From positions 1 to 64,000 of the forward strand of contig CYUH01000014.1 in the NCBI GenBank assembly GCA_001403755.1: a stretch of 64,000 bases of DNA, in the 5' to 3' direction. The notes under the pieces were generated by a model. It was given only the letters and a program-made list of their open reading frames with translations, ran no database searches and had not been told where the DNA came from. Of the stretch, positions 1 to 7,653 are shown piece by piece (position 1 is the stretch's first letter; every line of letters starts with the position of its first letter). Position numbers and translations under genes: made by a program. The stretch comes from Chryseobacterium senegalense. GTDB lineage: Bacteria > Bacteroidota > Bacteroidia > Flavobacteriales > Weeksellaceae.

Positions 1-473
1 GTTTCATAAATCGCCTTGTTTTCATCCTTGATCTCCTCCAGGATTTCCTCTCGAACCTCGGTCTTGGTGCGGATGCTTTCGCTGTACCAGATTTTTCCGA
101 GATAAACAGTTGCTGATAAAATAAAAAATGCAACCAGCAATATAGGCAGGATTCCGAAAAACCAATATTTAACTGTATCTGATTTCTGATGGAATTTTTC
201 CAGATGCTTTATAACGTCCGGAGATAATTCTGCGATAATATTGTTGGGGATGGATTTAAGCAATTCCTGCCGTTTTAGATTATCTTCATGTGCCAGTGCT
301 TGGATTTTTTTTATATCCTCCTTGATGTCGCAGTACATGTGGAAAATCGCCTTCCCCGAAATTTCTACCGCCTTATTGCTTTCTATGACGCGGTGCAAAA
401 GTTCGATGCCTGCATCTTGTGAAGAATAATTTTCTGTATTCATGTCATGGTTGTTAAATTCGTTGTTATTCAT
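1..473 (-). CDS. Partial hypothetical membrane protein of the mobilizable element
   Basis: An open frame starts at an ATG at 473 and runs off the left edge of the window, giving 157 visible residues. The N-terminal 100 residues are polar and probably helical. One hydrophobic segment is clear at about residues 103-125 (YWFFGILPILLVAFFILS), followed by a charged stretch rich in Glu and Lys (REEILEEIKDE) that could be a coiled coil. It follows the relaxase gene by 29 bases on the same strand, so it is probably the last or next gene of the mobilization operon. Small membrane proteins after mob genes are common in Bacteroidota mobilizable elements, but I do not recognise the family and assign no function. 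Confidence 0.7.
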   Translation of the reverse strand, partial: MNNNEFNNHDMNTENYSSQDAGIELLHRVIESNKAVEISGKAIFHMYCDIKEDIKKIQALAHEDNLKRQELLKSIPNNIIAELSPDVIKHLEKFHQKSDTVKYWFFGILPILLVAFFILSATVYLGKIWYSESIRTKTEVREEILEEIKDENKAIYE

Positions 474-502
474 TTTCTTTTTTTTATTGATGTTTTTTAA
501 AC

Positions 503-1411
503 CTATCGCCTTCTTTTTCTCTTCCTCAGCAATTCATCGTCTGTCGCCTGTGCGTAGCTCGGTTTGAGCAGTTCCTTCACGGCATTCTCAATCTCCTTGA
601 GCCCTGATTTTTCCGGATGCTTTATTTCGTTCGTTTGCGGATTACTCTGAGTGAAAATTGCCAAATGATGGTTTTCCGCATTCCGGTTTAGGATTTCTTT
701 GATGTCCTTAATCTTCAGTTTGCTGGTGATCTCCGAAAGTTTGTAACCGGGATGGTACTGCCTCTGGGTATGGTCGTTGATGTCCTTCAGCCGGACAATC
801 CGCATCCCCGACATACCCTCCTTCACATTCTGCGAGAGCGTCACTCTGTAACCGCATCTCCGCATATAATCGACCAAGTCATCAAAATTTCTTGAGACCT
901 TCATACAGTTTTGCAGGATTTTTAGCATCTGTTGCTTTTTCTCCTTTCCGATTTCCACATCTGTTTTGAGATTCATCTCTTTGCAGACATTTCGAACCGA
1001 TTCACCAAAGCGTTTACCTATGTTTGCCGACTTCACCGTGCATTTACCAAAAACATCTATGCGGTTCACGATGAAATGGATATGTTTCTGCTTCGTGGAA
1101 TTGTGGACATCCAGGACGACCTGGTTATTTTCCGTAAGTCCCACATCCTTCAATGATTTTAAAGCCAGTTCCTTCAATTCGTCGTTGGTCAGTATGTCTC
1201 CAATTTCCTTTGCCGGAGAAATGTAACCTGTGAGAGCCCATTTCTTTACATTCGGATTTCTCTCGGCGACAATCTTCATCTCTTCAAATCTTTCCTCCGG
1301 CATTGTTGAAAGCAGGTTGTTGGAATAAATACATTCCGCCGTGCCTTTGTCATTGCCATTGTATTCAATCGCGATCTTACTGATCCTCCTCGTCGTTGCC
1401 GAATTGTTCAT
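503..1411 (-). CDS. Relaxase / mobilization nuclease (MobA/VirD2-like)
   Basis: Predicted relaxase that would nick one strand at the element's origin of transfer and lead it into a recipient cell. The N-terminal half carries the histidine motif typical of Relaxase (PF03432) proteins: KHIHFIVNRID, with His110, His112 and Asn116, preceded by His103. The catalytic tyrosine is not certain; Tyr29 in ECIYSNNLL is a candidate. The basic C-terminus ends RKRKRRR. At 302 residues it is shorter than many Bacteroides MobA proteins but keeps the nuclease domain. Its start overlaps the end of the upstream MobC-like gene by 35 bases, which indicates translational coupling. The motif and the neighbours make the family call firm; the transfer partner system is unknown. 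Confidence 0.88.
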   Translation of the reverse strand: MNNSATTRRISKIAIEYNGNDKGTAECIYSNNLLSTMPEERFEEMKIVAERNPNVKKWALTGYISPAKEIGDILTNDELKELALKSLKDVGLTENNQVVLDVHNSTKQKHIHFIVNRIDVFGKCTVKSANIGKRFGESVRNVCKEMNLKTDVEIGKEKKQQMLKILQNCMKVSRNFDDLVDYMRRCGYRVTLSQNVKEGMSGMRIVRLKDINDHTQRQYHPGYKLSEITSKLKIKDIKEILNRNAENHHLAIFTQSNPQTNEIKHPEKSGLKEIENAVKELLKPSYAQATDDELLRKRKRRR

Positions 1412-1853
1412 TTTCGATGATTTTTTGGTAGAGGTATTCCCGGATCAACCTCGTTGTGGTTTGAATTTCCTCAAGGATCTCTTTTTTGTTTTCAAACTCA
1501 TTCCATTCTCTGTTCCGGAGCAGATTGGATATCCTTATAAAATTGTTGCCGTAATTCAACAGAACCGCGTCGGTTTTAAACTCGTTTATTTTGAGTTCTT
1601 TTTCGGTTGAAACCAGTCTTAAATATTTTGATATTTTGAGTTTGTAGAAGTCAGCCTCCTTTTGAATTTTCTCAAACTCCTTTTCGGTAAAACGAACTGA
1701 GACTACCTTCGAAAATTGGTTCGCCGTCTTCTTTTTCAAACCTCCCTTTCGACCAATTTCGCGAAAGCGGTTCCTTCTTTTTTCTTCTGCAACCTTTGCA
1801 ATTTGCTGCTCGGAAATCTGTCTTACAAACTGTTTTAAAAAGTCATTTTTCAT
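1377..1853 (-). CDS. MobC-like relaxosome accessory protein
   Basis: A 158-residue basic protein directly upstream of, and overlapping, the relaxase gene. The central part (VVSVRFTEKEFEKIQKEADF, about residues 50-69) looks like the ribbon-helix-helix region of MobC/NikA-type proteins, which bind oriT DNA and help the relaxase. It is followed by a segment (NFIRISNLLRNREWN) similar to the C-terminal part of MobC family members. The N-terminus is rich in Lys and Arg (EKRRNRFREIGRKGG). The candidate oriT lies just upstream of its start. The family assignment rests on motif appearance and gene order, not on a database match. Confidence 0.75.
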   Translation of the reverse strand: MKNDFLKQFVRQISEQQIAKVAEEKRRNRFREIGRKGGLKKKTANQFSKVVSVRFTEKEFEKIQKEADFYKLKISKYLRLVSTEKELKINEFKTDAVLLNYGNNFIRISNLLRNREWNEFENKKEILEEIQTTTRLIREYLYQKIIENEQFGNDEEDQ

Positions 1854-1919
1854 ATTGTGTTTATGTGGTGTTTAATTTTTTTATGATTTTAAATTACTGG
1901 CTTGAATTCCATTTCCAAA

Positions 1920-1990
1920 CAAGTGTTTCCGACGACAGGAGGAAACCAAAAAGCCCGATTTTTACGACAAGCATACGCTTGTTGTAAACA
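1920..1990. other. Candidate oriT region with two hairpins
   Basis: This gene-free stretch upstream of the mobC-relaxase operon has two inverted repeats close together. One is GTTTCC (1925-1930) with GGAAAC (1941-1946). The other is TTACGACAAGC (1962-1972) with GCTTGTTGTAA (1977-1987), 10 of 11 positions paired around a four-base loop. Paired inverted repeats next to mobC and the relaxase gene are where oriT normally lies in mobilizable elements. The nic site itself cannot be identified from the sequence. The rest of the 1854-2089 gap shows no gene. Confidence 0.4.
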
Positions 1991-2089
1991 TTGGGTACTT
2001 TTTGCACTAAATACATGGCAAGTTTTTACCCAGCTTTTTTAGAGTATTCCACCTGTGCTTATTTTAAGCAGGTCGGCTTGGTTGAATCT

Positions 2090-3013
2090 TCATCTTTTTC
2101 TCCTGTAAATATTCCGGTTTTCCTCGGGCTCGTGTATGGCTGTTTGATTTTTTTCAAGCTTATTTTCAAGTGTCTTTTCTTCCTGTGATATCAGGAAATC
2201 ATTCAGATCTTGATGACGGAAATATTCATTCGACCGGTCATCTGCCTCCGGGAATATTTTCAAAATTGAATCCCTGCACTGTTCGCCGGCGCGGTCGTTA
2301 TCCAAGTACATTTCGACAGATTTATAATTTCCAAAAAGCCCTGATGCCTTGTGAACCATGGCGACAGAGTTCAGAATTAGATAGTCGGAAGGTGTCTTTT
2401 CCGGTTCTAAAATTTTATGGGAGAGGTAGTCGGTAAAGCCCTCGAAAACCTTGAGGTTGTCAGAATTATTTTTTATCGTGGTGATATCCTTTTTTCCAAG
2501 ACAGATTTTGGAAAAACTGCTGCGGATTTCGTAGCCTCCCGAATCGTTTTTGAATCCTAATCTGAAATAGTTCTTCCCATTCATTTCGTAATGAATTTCC
2601 TTAAGTTCAGATTTTTGAGATTCGAGTTTTCTATATTTTAAATATTCAATCAACGCTGGATGCGACACTTCTTTTACTTCTAATATTTGATAAGATTTAG
2701 TTTCTTCTTTTGGATTGTTTAAATTTCCCTTTTGCTTTTGAAAAGAAAAATCAAACTTTTCAAGATATTCAAGAGCATCGGATACAGTGCATTGTTTGAG
2801 CTCCTGAACTATCGACACGACATCGTATTGTTTTCCAGTGCCAAAATCAAAGGCAATATTTTTCACATAATTCACTAATAAACTTGGCGTTCGTTCTTGT
2901 CGATTGATAGCATAATAATAGGCAGTTTTCGGATGTTCTTTGCTTGGGAATAGAGAAAAACTTTCCATTACTTCTTTGATGCTGATATTTTCGTTGGCTT
3001 GTTTGCAATTCAT
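2090..3013 (-). CDS. Toprim-domain DNA primase with degenerate zinc finger
   Basis: A 307-residue DnaG-type protein, probably the primase of the mobilizable element, making primers for replication of the transferred strand. Residues about 10-90 resemble the CHC2 zinc-binding domain (RTPSLLVN followed by FDFGTGKQYDVVSIV), but the usual zinc-ligand Cys/His residues are missing. The C-terminal half is a Toprim domain with the acidic motifs VFEGFTDYLS and YLDNDRAGEQ, then HQDLNDFL. Proteins with this layout are common in Bacteroidota mobilizable elements. The tail is charged and ends in RRKR. It lies 270 bases downstream of the VapE-like gene, across a repeat-rich region. Confidence 0.85.
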   Translation of the reverse strand: MNCKQANENISIKEVMESFSLFPSKEHPKTAYYYAINRQERTPSLLVNYVKNIAFDFGTGKQYDVVSIVQELKQCTVSDALEYLEKFDFSFQKQKGNLNNPKEETKSYQILEVKEVSHPALIEYLKYRKLESQKSELKEIHYEMNGKNYFRLGFKNDSGGYEIRSSFSKICLGKKDITTIKNNSDNLKVFEGFTDYLSHKILEPEKTPSDYLILNSVAMVHKASGLFGNYKSVEMYLDNDRAGEQCRDSILKIFPEADDRSNEYFRHQDLNDFLISQEEKTLENKLEKNQTAIHEPEENRNIYRRKR

Positions 3014-3061
3014 TTTTTGTGTTTTTAAAATTTATTTCTTTATATCCAGTTATATTTTTAC

Positions 3062-3255
3062 CGTTTTTCCATACCTGCCTACCTAAATATTGAATATCAG
3101 TTAGTTATATTAATTAATGACTTACCTTGTTGTTACCTGTTAATTGGATCCCTTCTTTAACTATGGTAGTTTAGGTAAAGTCTTATCTATTTTATTACCT
3201 TGATAAAGATTTGTAAATGAGTTCTGTAAGTCCACTTAGGTAAGTAGGTAGGATA
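3062..3255. repeat. Cluster of TACCT/AGGTA repeats, candidate element origin
   Basis: Between the primase and the VapE-like ATPase, the pentamer TACCT occurs in both orientations eight times within about 180 bases: plus strand at 3072, 3080, 3123, 3134 and 3196; minus strand at 3173, 3238 and 3246. TTACCTTG is repeated exactly at 3122 and 3195. The outermost pairs (3070-3087 and 3236-3253) are imperfect inverted copies of each other, 14 of 18 positions. The gap 3014-3284 has no credible gene. Iteron-like repeats next to replication genes suggest an origin or operator, which is an inference. Confidence 0.5.
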
Positions 3256-3284
3256 AATTGAATGTCAAGGATTTAAACTTTCTT

Positions 3285-4472
3285 TCAGTCAATCTTTCTT
3301 CGGATCAGGTAGCCGTAAACCTGCAGTTTCGGATGCTTGATTCTTTCATACTTGAGCTTGGTGAGCGCCTTTCCGACCTTGATGTTGTTCAATCTTAAAT
3401 TCAGGGCGTTGTTCATTGCCACAACGATGTCCGTCGCCGTAAGAAAATCCTTGATGTCCTTCGATTTCTCGAAGTGTGCGGAAACGATTTCCTGCTCAAG
3501 TGAAAGCTGGGAAAACTGTTCGTTCCTCAGCTCATTAGCCTCTATGTCCGAGAGCGTCATTTCCGGTTGGTAATTTTTTCTTTCAAAAGCATTGTGGTAC
3601 GCCTGCGCCCATACCTTGTCTATGTCTATTTCCTTGGAATAATTGAAGTCAATGCTTAAAACTTCGAAAACCAGCCATCTTACGCTTCCTGTCTCGTCGG
3701 TAAGGAAATCTGTTCTGTTGGTTGAGGCAACAAAGGAACATATCCTATCCATGTTCTCCGGCTTTCTCCCATACGGCACCCTTACTTTCGCGCCACCCAT
3801 CGAGATGAAGGATTTCAGGGTGTTGACATCCGATTTGGACAGCACGGCCAGCTCGTCCGCATTGAGGATGAAATTTTTGCAGATGGCAATGATGCCGTCC
3901 TTGTCCACTGTGACATTTTCGGAATAATAATCCCTGAGCCCGTCCGGGATGAGGAACCGCAGGAAGGTGGTTTTGCCCGTGTTCTGTTTGGAGCTTGCCA
4001 GCACGAGGCACTGCTTGTTGACATAGTCTTTCTTCAATGCGCAAAGCACGGCGCGGGTCAGCCACTTCTCGAGATGGTAGCGGAACGCTTCGCTGTCGTT
4101 GGTCCGAACAAATCCCGCCAGCTTCCGGATATGGTCTTCGCCGTCCCAGCCGGTGAGTTTTTTAAAGTATTCCGCTAACGGGTTGTATCTCTTTATCAGG
4201 TGGCTCCGTACGAGGATCTCCAACTTCTGCATCGTAATCTGAATCCCGGCCTGTACGAGTTCTATCAGCAGGGAGTTGATGTTTAGCTCTGTCCAGCCCT
4301 CCTTTCCCTTGAGCGATATTTCTATCTCCAGGGCGATGGCGTTAAAGCGAAGGTCATACTTGCTTTCAAGATACTTCATCACCATATCGAAAATGGTAGT
4401 GGTCTCGGAAGCGGTTTGGTAGAGTACTGGGATTTTTTGCTCTTCAGCCGGCTTGTTGGTTATTTCTTCCAT
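3285..4472 (-). CDS. VapE-like (virulence-associated E) ATPase/helicase
   Basis: A 395-residue ATPase of the virulence-associated E family (PF05272), related to SF3-type replicative helicases in phages and mobile elements. The Walker A motif is SSKQNTGKTTF at about residues 160-170. A Walker B-like acidic pair lies in LNADELAVL (Asp206, Glu207), and a sensor-like VASTNRTDFL follows near 250. The N-terminal 100 residues match the part that precedes the VapE domain in Bacteroidota proteins. It probably works with the primase gene downstream in element replication. The stretch around 3800-4130 is visibly richer in G and C than the flanking chromosome, consistent with transfer. Its start overlaps the upstream HTH gene by 13 bases. 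Confidence 0.86.
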   Translation of the reverse strand: MEEITNKPAEEQKIPVLYQTASETTTIFDMVMKYLESKYDLRFNAIALEIEISLKGKEGWTELNINSLLIELVQAGIQITMQKLEILVRSHLIKRYNPLAEYFKKLTGWDGEDHIRKLAGFVRTNDSEAFRYHLEKWLTRAVLCALKKDYVNKQCLVLASSKQNTGKTTFLRFLIPDGLRDYYSENVTVDKDGIIAICKNFILNADELAVLSKSDVNTLKSFISMGGAKVRVPYGRKPENMDRICSFVASTNRTDFLTDETGSVRWLVFEVLSIDFNYSKEIDIDKVWAQAYHNAFERKNYQPEMTLSDIEANELRNEQFSQLSLEQEIVSAHFEKSKDIKDFLTATDIVVAMNNALNLRLNNIKVGKALTKLKYERIKHPKLQVYGYLIRRKID

Positions 4473-4837
4473 CGCTCCAGAATTTCCTGCTCGAATGCGA
4501 CATAGTCATCATTTTGTATTTCCTCCACATTATCCCCCAGAAGATAAGCTTCGAGGTCCTCTTTGCGAAAGTAGATTTTCTTTTGCCCCTTCTTTTTGTA
4601 GGCCTTCAATTTGCCGTGGTGTTTGAGTTGGTAGAGATAGTCCGGATCCAGGTTGAGGAACAGCGCGGCCTCTTCCTTAGAATAGATGTTCTTGGTTCCG
4701 AGGGCGAGCATCTGTAGCGCCTTCGAGGTAAACTCTTTTTGCGAGTTTACCAAAGTGGACATTTGGCTTTCTAGCGCAGCTAGTCTTTCTTGGTCTTTCA
4801 TTTCGTTGAATTTTGTTGAGGCCAAGATATTTCCCAA
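4460..4837 (-). CDS. Helix-turn-helix protein, excisionase-like
   Basis: A 125-residue protein with a MerR/excisionase-type winged helix (HTH_17-like): IYSKEEAALFLNLDPDYLYQ, then GKLKAYKKKGQKKIYFRKE and DLEAYLLG, at about residues 50-105. The N-terminus contains a predicted helix (ERLAALESQMSTLVNSQKE) that could dimerise. Proteins of this type sit upstream of VapE and primase genes in many Bacteroidota elements and act as recombination directionality factors or regulators. It is the first gene of the element's replication operon and overlaps the VapE-like gene. A palindrome lies about 90 bases upstream. Confidence 0.82.
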   Translation of the reverse strand: MGNILASTKFNEMKDQERLAALESQMSTLVNSQKEFTSKALQMLALGTKNIYSKEEAALFLNLDPDYLYQLKHHGKLKAYKKKGQKKIYFRKEDLEAYLLGDNVEEIQNDDYVAFEQEILERWKK

Positions 4838-4927
4838 AGAAATAGCCGCCTAAAAGCGACTTGAAAATTTTTTTGTAAAATAAAACAACCTAAAGAAATG
4901 TGCGTTCAATAGGAGGTTTTGTTTTAT

Positions 4928-4950
4928 AATGGTTTAGTCAATAAACCATT
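4928..4950. promoter_or_regulatory. Perfect 9-bp inverted repeat upstream of the HTH gene
   Basis: AATGGTTTA (4928-4936) and TAAACCATT (4942-4950) form a perfect dyad with a five-base centre, in the 197-base gap between the HTH gene and the next gene. It could be an operator for the HTH protein or an element regulatory site. There is no run of T after either arm, so it is not a typical terminator. Confidence 0.4.
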
Positions 4951-5034
4951 AAAAACGACTAACCGTCGCCTTTATAATTCTGGTTATCAGACAAATATGA
5001 TTTTTAAAGAGAAAATGTTTTTTTGGATTTTAGA

Positions 5035-5649
5035 CTATATATCATCCTGAACATCGCTGTTGGAAAGATATTTTGAGAGGTTCCTGCTGTTTATTGGCTC
5101 TTCTGCGATATTTCCGAGCCTGTCTTTTGCCGAGGTGACGGCGTTGATAATTTTGCAGGTTTCGGCTTGGGTTATTGTGCCGGATTTACAACTTTCCATA
5201 ACATTAGTAAAGGTCGAGAAAAAATCCAAAATAGGCTGTACGCTCACGCCGTTCCTTGCAGGCTTTGTAAACAGAATCTTTCCAGAGTTTTTCTTCCGCA
5301 GTAAAAAGTCCGATAAATCCCTCTCGGAATCTTTAGAAATAAAATAATCCCGCAAAATGTCATCAATGACCATATTCGGATTCTTTTTTATTTCAAAAGC
5401 AAAATCGGATTCCTGTAGGATATTATTGTTGTGTTTTGCGAGTTCGTTGGTTTCAGATAAAATGATTTGTTGATTATTTAATTCGTTTGAAATCTTAGTG
5501 CCAACTTTCAAAAATTCTCTTTTTAACTCATTGGAATGGTGTTCTATTTTATCTGCCGCGTCTTGCTTTTCTCGGAACTCAAACCTTTCGCTATAACTGT
5601 TTTTCTTGAATTTTTTGAATGCCTGAATTGGCTTAAACGGGTGTTCCAT
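5035..5649 (-). CDS. Hypothetical protein, element-associated
   Basis: A 204-residue soluble protein that I do not recognise. It begins MEHPFKPIQAFKKFKKNSYS, has a central Asn- and Glu-rich helical stretch (about residues 30-80) likely to form a coiled coil, and a C-terminal part rich in Ser, Asp and Lys. No signal peptide or membrane segment is visible. It lies 42 bases after the 92-residue membrane protein gene on the same strand and reads towards the replication genes, so the two probably form a unit. Their place between the tRNA-Asn and the mobilization genes suggests cargo or a maintenance function, but the sequence gives no direct hint. Confidence 0.65.
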   Translation of the reverse strand: MEHPFKPIQAFKKFKKNSYSERFEFREKQDAADKIEHHSNELKREFLKVGTKISNELNNQQIILSETNELAKHNNNILQESDFAFEIKKNPNMVIDDILRDYFISKDSERDLSDFLLRKKNSGKILFTKPARNGVSVQPILDFFSTFTNVMESCKSGTITQAETCKIINAVTSAKDRLGNIAEEPINSRNLSKYLSNSDVQDDI

Positions 5650-5691
5650 TTTTACCTCGAACAGTATTACGGCAAGAATTTGAAGAATGAT

Positions 5692-5970
5692 TTAGAATAG
5701 GATTTGGGTAAAGTCGATCTTCTCGGCATGGATATCTTCCAGTATTTTCCCGCCCCAGAAAAAGGAAAGCGACAATGAAACCAAAAATAAATTCAAAACG
5801 ATTAAAAACCGCTGGGTGTTCCAGTCGTTATACCAGTTTGCCCTTTCCTTGGAGTAATAGTTTATCGCAAACGGACTGAACGCAAACCAAAGCCGCCCTG
5901 CAAGATAGAAGGGGACAAGAAGTGTAAAGGTTACCATTAGAATATATATTGCGATATAGAAGTCAGTCAT
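5692..5970 (-). CDS. Small two-helix membrane protein, element-associated
   Basis: A 92-residue protein with two strong hydrophobic segments: about residues 3-24 (FYIAIYILMVTFTLLVPFY) and about residues 55-72 (FLIVLNLFLVSLSLSFFW). A polar loop containing YYSKERANWYNDWNTQR lies between them. I do not recognise the family. It is the gene closest to the tRNA-Asn and therefore to the presumed end of the mobile element. A TAnnTTTG-like box on the minus strand (5996-6003, TATTTTTG) and two direct repeats further upstream look like its promoter region. Small membrane proteins near element ends may be entry-exclusion or effector proteins; that is speculation. Confidence 0.65.
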   Translation of the reverse strand: MTDFYIAIYILMVTFTLLVPFYLAGRLWFAFSPFAINYYSKERANWYNDWNTQRFLIVLNLFLVSLSLSFFWGGKILEDIHAEKIDFTQILF

Positions 5971-6023
5971 AGATACCGTACTAAATATTATTACACAAAA
6001 ATAGCATTAAAATAAAATACTTT

Positions 6024-6043
6024 TGTTCGTGAAATGTTCGTGA
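6024..6043. repeat. Two direct copies of TGTTCGTGA
   Basis: TGTTCGTGA occurs at 6024-6032 and 6035-6043, 11 bases apart, that is one helical turn. They lie about 20 bases upstream of a minus-strand TATTTTTG box and 50 bases from the tRNA-Asn 3' end. They could be a regulator binding site for the 92-residue gene or arm-type sites of the element's recombinase. Confidence 0.4.
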
Positions 6044-6050
6044 CAAATAT

Positions 6051-6082
6051 AAAAAAAGACACTCACATTTCTGTAAGTGTCT
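6051..6082 (-). terminator. Terminator of tRNA-Asn
   Basis: Read on the minus strand, AGACACTTAC and GTGAGTGTCT form a 10-bp stem (one G-T pair) around the loop AGAAAT, followed by seven T. It begins 11 bases after the tRNA 3' end. Its core ACAGAAATGTGAG is shared with the tRNA-Val terminator at 63655-63681. Confidence 0.85.
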
Positions 6083-6093
6083 CGTTTTCAGCG

Positions 6094-6167
6094 CTCCTCT
6101 TGCTGGGCTCGAACCAGCGACCCTCTGATTAACAGTCAGATGCTCTAACCAACTGAGCTAAAGAGGA
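6094..6167 (-). tRNA. tRNA-Asn (GTT)
   Basis: A 74-base cloverleaf on the minus strand. The acceptor stem is TCCTCTT with AAGAGGA and discriminator G. The D arm reads GCTCAGTTGGTTAGAGC, the anticodon stem TCTGA/TCAGA encloses the loop CTGTTAA (anticodon GTT), and the T arm is GCTGG-TTCGAGC-CCAGC. No CCA is encoded. The 3' end faces the mobilizable element at lower coordinates, the usual arrangement when a tRNA gene serves as attachment site. Confidence 0.97.
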
Positions 6168-6255
6168 GTGTTTTCCTTTGCTTTAAGCGTGTGCAAATAT
6201 AAAAACTTTTTTAATTTCTCCAAAATATTTTTGCAAAAATTTTACAAAAATTTTA

Positions 6256-7593
6256 TTAAAATTTTCCGGTAATCCACTTAAATATGTCGTTTCCAAAGAT
6301 TAAAACCATTAAACCTAATAAGAAAATTACTCCAATCATTTGTGCATTTTCCAAAACTTTCTGCGGAACCGGCTTTCCGGTGATCATTTCCCAAAGGGTA
6401 AACACTACATGTCCTCCATCTAACCCAGGAATTGGAATTAAATTAAGGAACGCCAACCATACAGAAAACATTGCGGTAAAGCTCCAGAAAAACTCCCAAT
6501 TAATGGTTTCTGGCATTTGTTTGATGATCCCAATTGGCCCGGAAACTTTTTTGTAACCCTGAGTTGTGCTGTTGAAAACAATTTTAAATTGCTTAATCTG
6601 CATCGTCAATACATCTATTGTCCTTTCAAGACCTCTTGGAATTGCGGCTAATAAACTATATTCTTTGGTAACTTTTGTTTTATCGAACTCAGCTTGAGCG
6701 ATTTTTAAATCCTGTGAAAAACCTAACTTTCCGTTTGCATCAACTTTTGCAGTAAGTTCTTGTGTTGTATTATTTCTTTCAACCGTTAAATTGATATTCT
6801 GGTTTTTGAATTGTAGAAGTTCAGCACCAAATTCATCGAAATAGCGAACCCGTTTACCATTAATCCCAATAATTTTATCGCCTTTTATTAATCCAGCCAT
6901 TTTCGCTGGTCCATTAGTCAAAAGACTATCGATTACTACCGGATATCTTGGGATAAAATAGGCCTTTGCTTCATTCTCGGATAACACCGCTGCGACACCT
7001 TTTTCATCGATAGGAAAAGTTACTTCTTTTCCGTTCCGAAGAACTGTAGCATTATCCGCAAAAAGCATATTGATGGTAGAAGTTTCCATTCTTTCTGCAG
7101 GTTTACCATCAATTTTTAAGATTTTATCACCTGTTTGCAATCCCATTTTTTGTCCGGCTTCGGAAACCGCAATTCCATTTTCGAATTTGGCATTATCGTG
7201 AAAAGTTTCTCCTTTAAAATAACTTAAACAAGAATAGATCAACCAAGCTAAAAAGAAGTTTACGGTAACGCCACCCATCATGATGATGAGTCTCTGCCAA
7301 GCCGGTTTGCTACGGAATTCCCAAGGTTCAGCTGGTTTTTTCAATTGTTTGGTATCCATGCTTTCATCAACCATTCCGGCGATTTTGACATAGCCACCAA
7401 ACGGAAGCCAACCGATTCCGTATTCTGTACCACGGAAATTGATTTTTGCAAGAGAAAACCAGGGATCAAAAAAGAGATAAAATTTTTCGACTTTCGTCTT
7501 AAAGTATTTTGCGGGGATGAAATGCCCTAATTCATGTAAAATTACCAATATTGAAATACTGAGTATGAATTGAAATAATTGGATGAGTGTCAT
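6256..7593 (-). CDS. rseP: Site-2 protease RseP, membrane zinc metalloprotease
   Basis: A 445-residue intramembrane protease that cuts transmembrane anti-sigma factors and remnant signal peptides. The zinc motif HELGH is at His20-His24 in the first membrane helix, and the third ligand lies in PIPGLDGGHVVF near the C-terminus. The FGGYVKIAG element typical of the family follows the first helix. Two PDZ domains lie between (about residues 130-195 and 215-290, the second with GPAKMAGLIKGDKI). At least four membrane segments are visible. The length matches Bacteroidota RseP. It stands alone on the minus strand with the tRNA-Asn downstream. Confidence 0.95.
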   Translation of the reverse strand: MTLIQLFQFILSISILVILHELGHFIPAKYFKTKVEKFYLFFDPWFSLAKINFRGTEYGIGWLPFGGYVKIAGMVDESMDTKQLKKPAEPWEFRSKPAWQRLIIMMGGVTVNFFLAWLIYSCLSYFKGETFHDNAKFENGIAVSEAGQKMGLQTGDKILKIDGKPAERMETSTINMLFADNATVLRNGKEVTFPIDEKGVAAVLSENEAKAYFIPRYPVVIDSLLTNGPAKMAGLIKGDKIIGINGKRVRYFDEFGAELLQFKNQNINLTVERNNTTQELTAKVDANGKLGFSQDLKIAQAEFDKTKVTKEYSLLAAIPRGLERTIDVLTMQIKQFKIVFNSTTQGYKKVSGPIGIIKQMPETINWEFFWSFTAMFSVWLAFLNLIPIPGLDGGHVVFTLWEMITGKPVPQKVLENAQMIGVIFLLGLMVLIFGNDIFKWITGKF

Positions 7594-7653
7594 TTATTTT
7601 TATTAAAATTTTAAATAATTGCGAAGATACGAATTATCAAAAGTATGCCAAAC

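Noticed and set aside
3745..4065. Open frames overlapping the VapE-like gene on the same strand
   Set aside because: They are out-of-frame readings of a locally GC-rich stretch with no start context, and the VapE frame has clear ATPase motifs.
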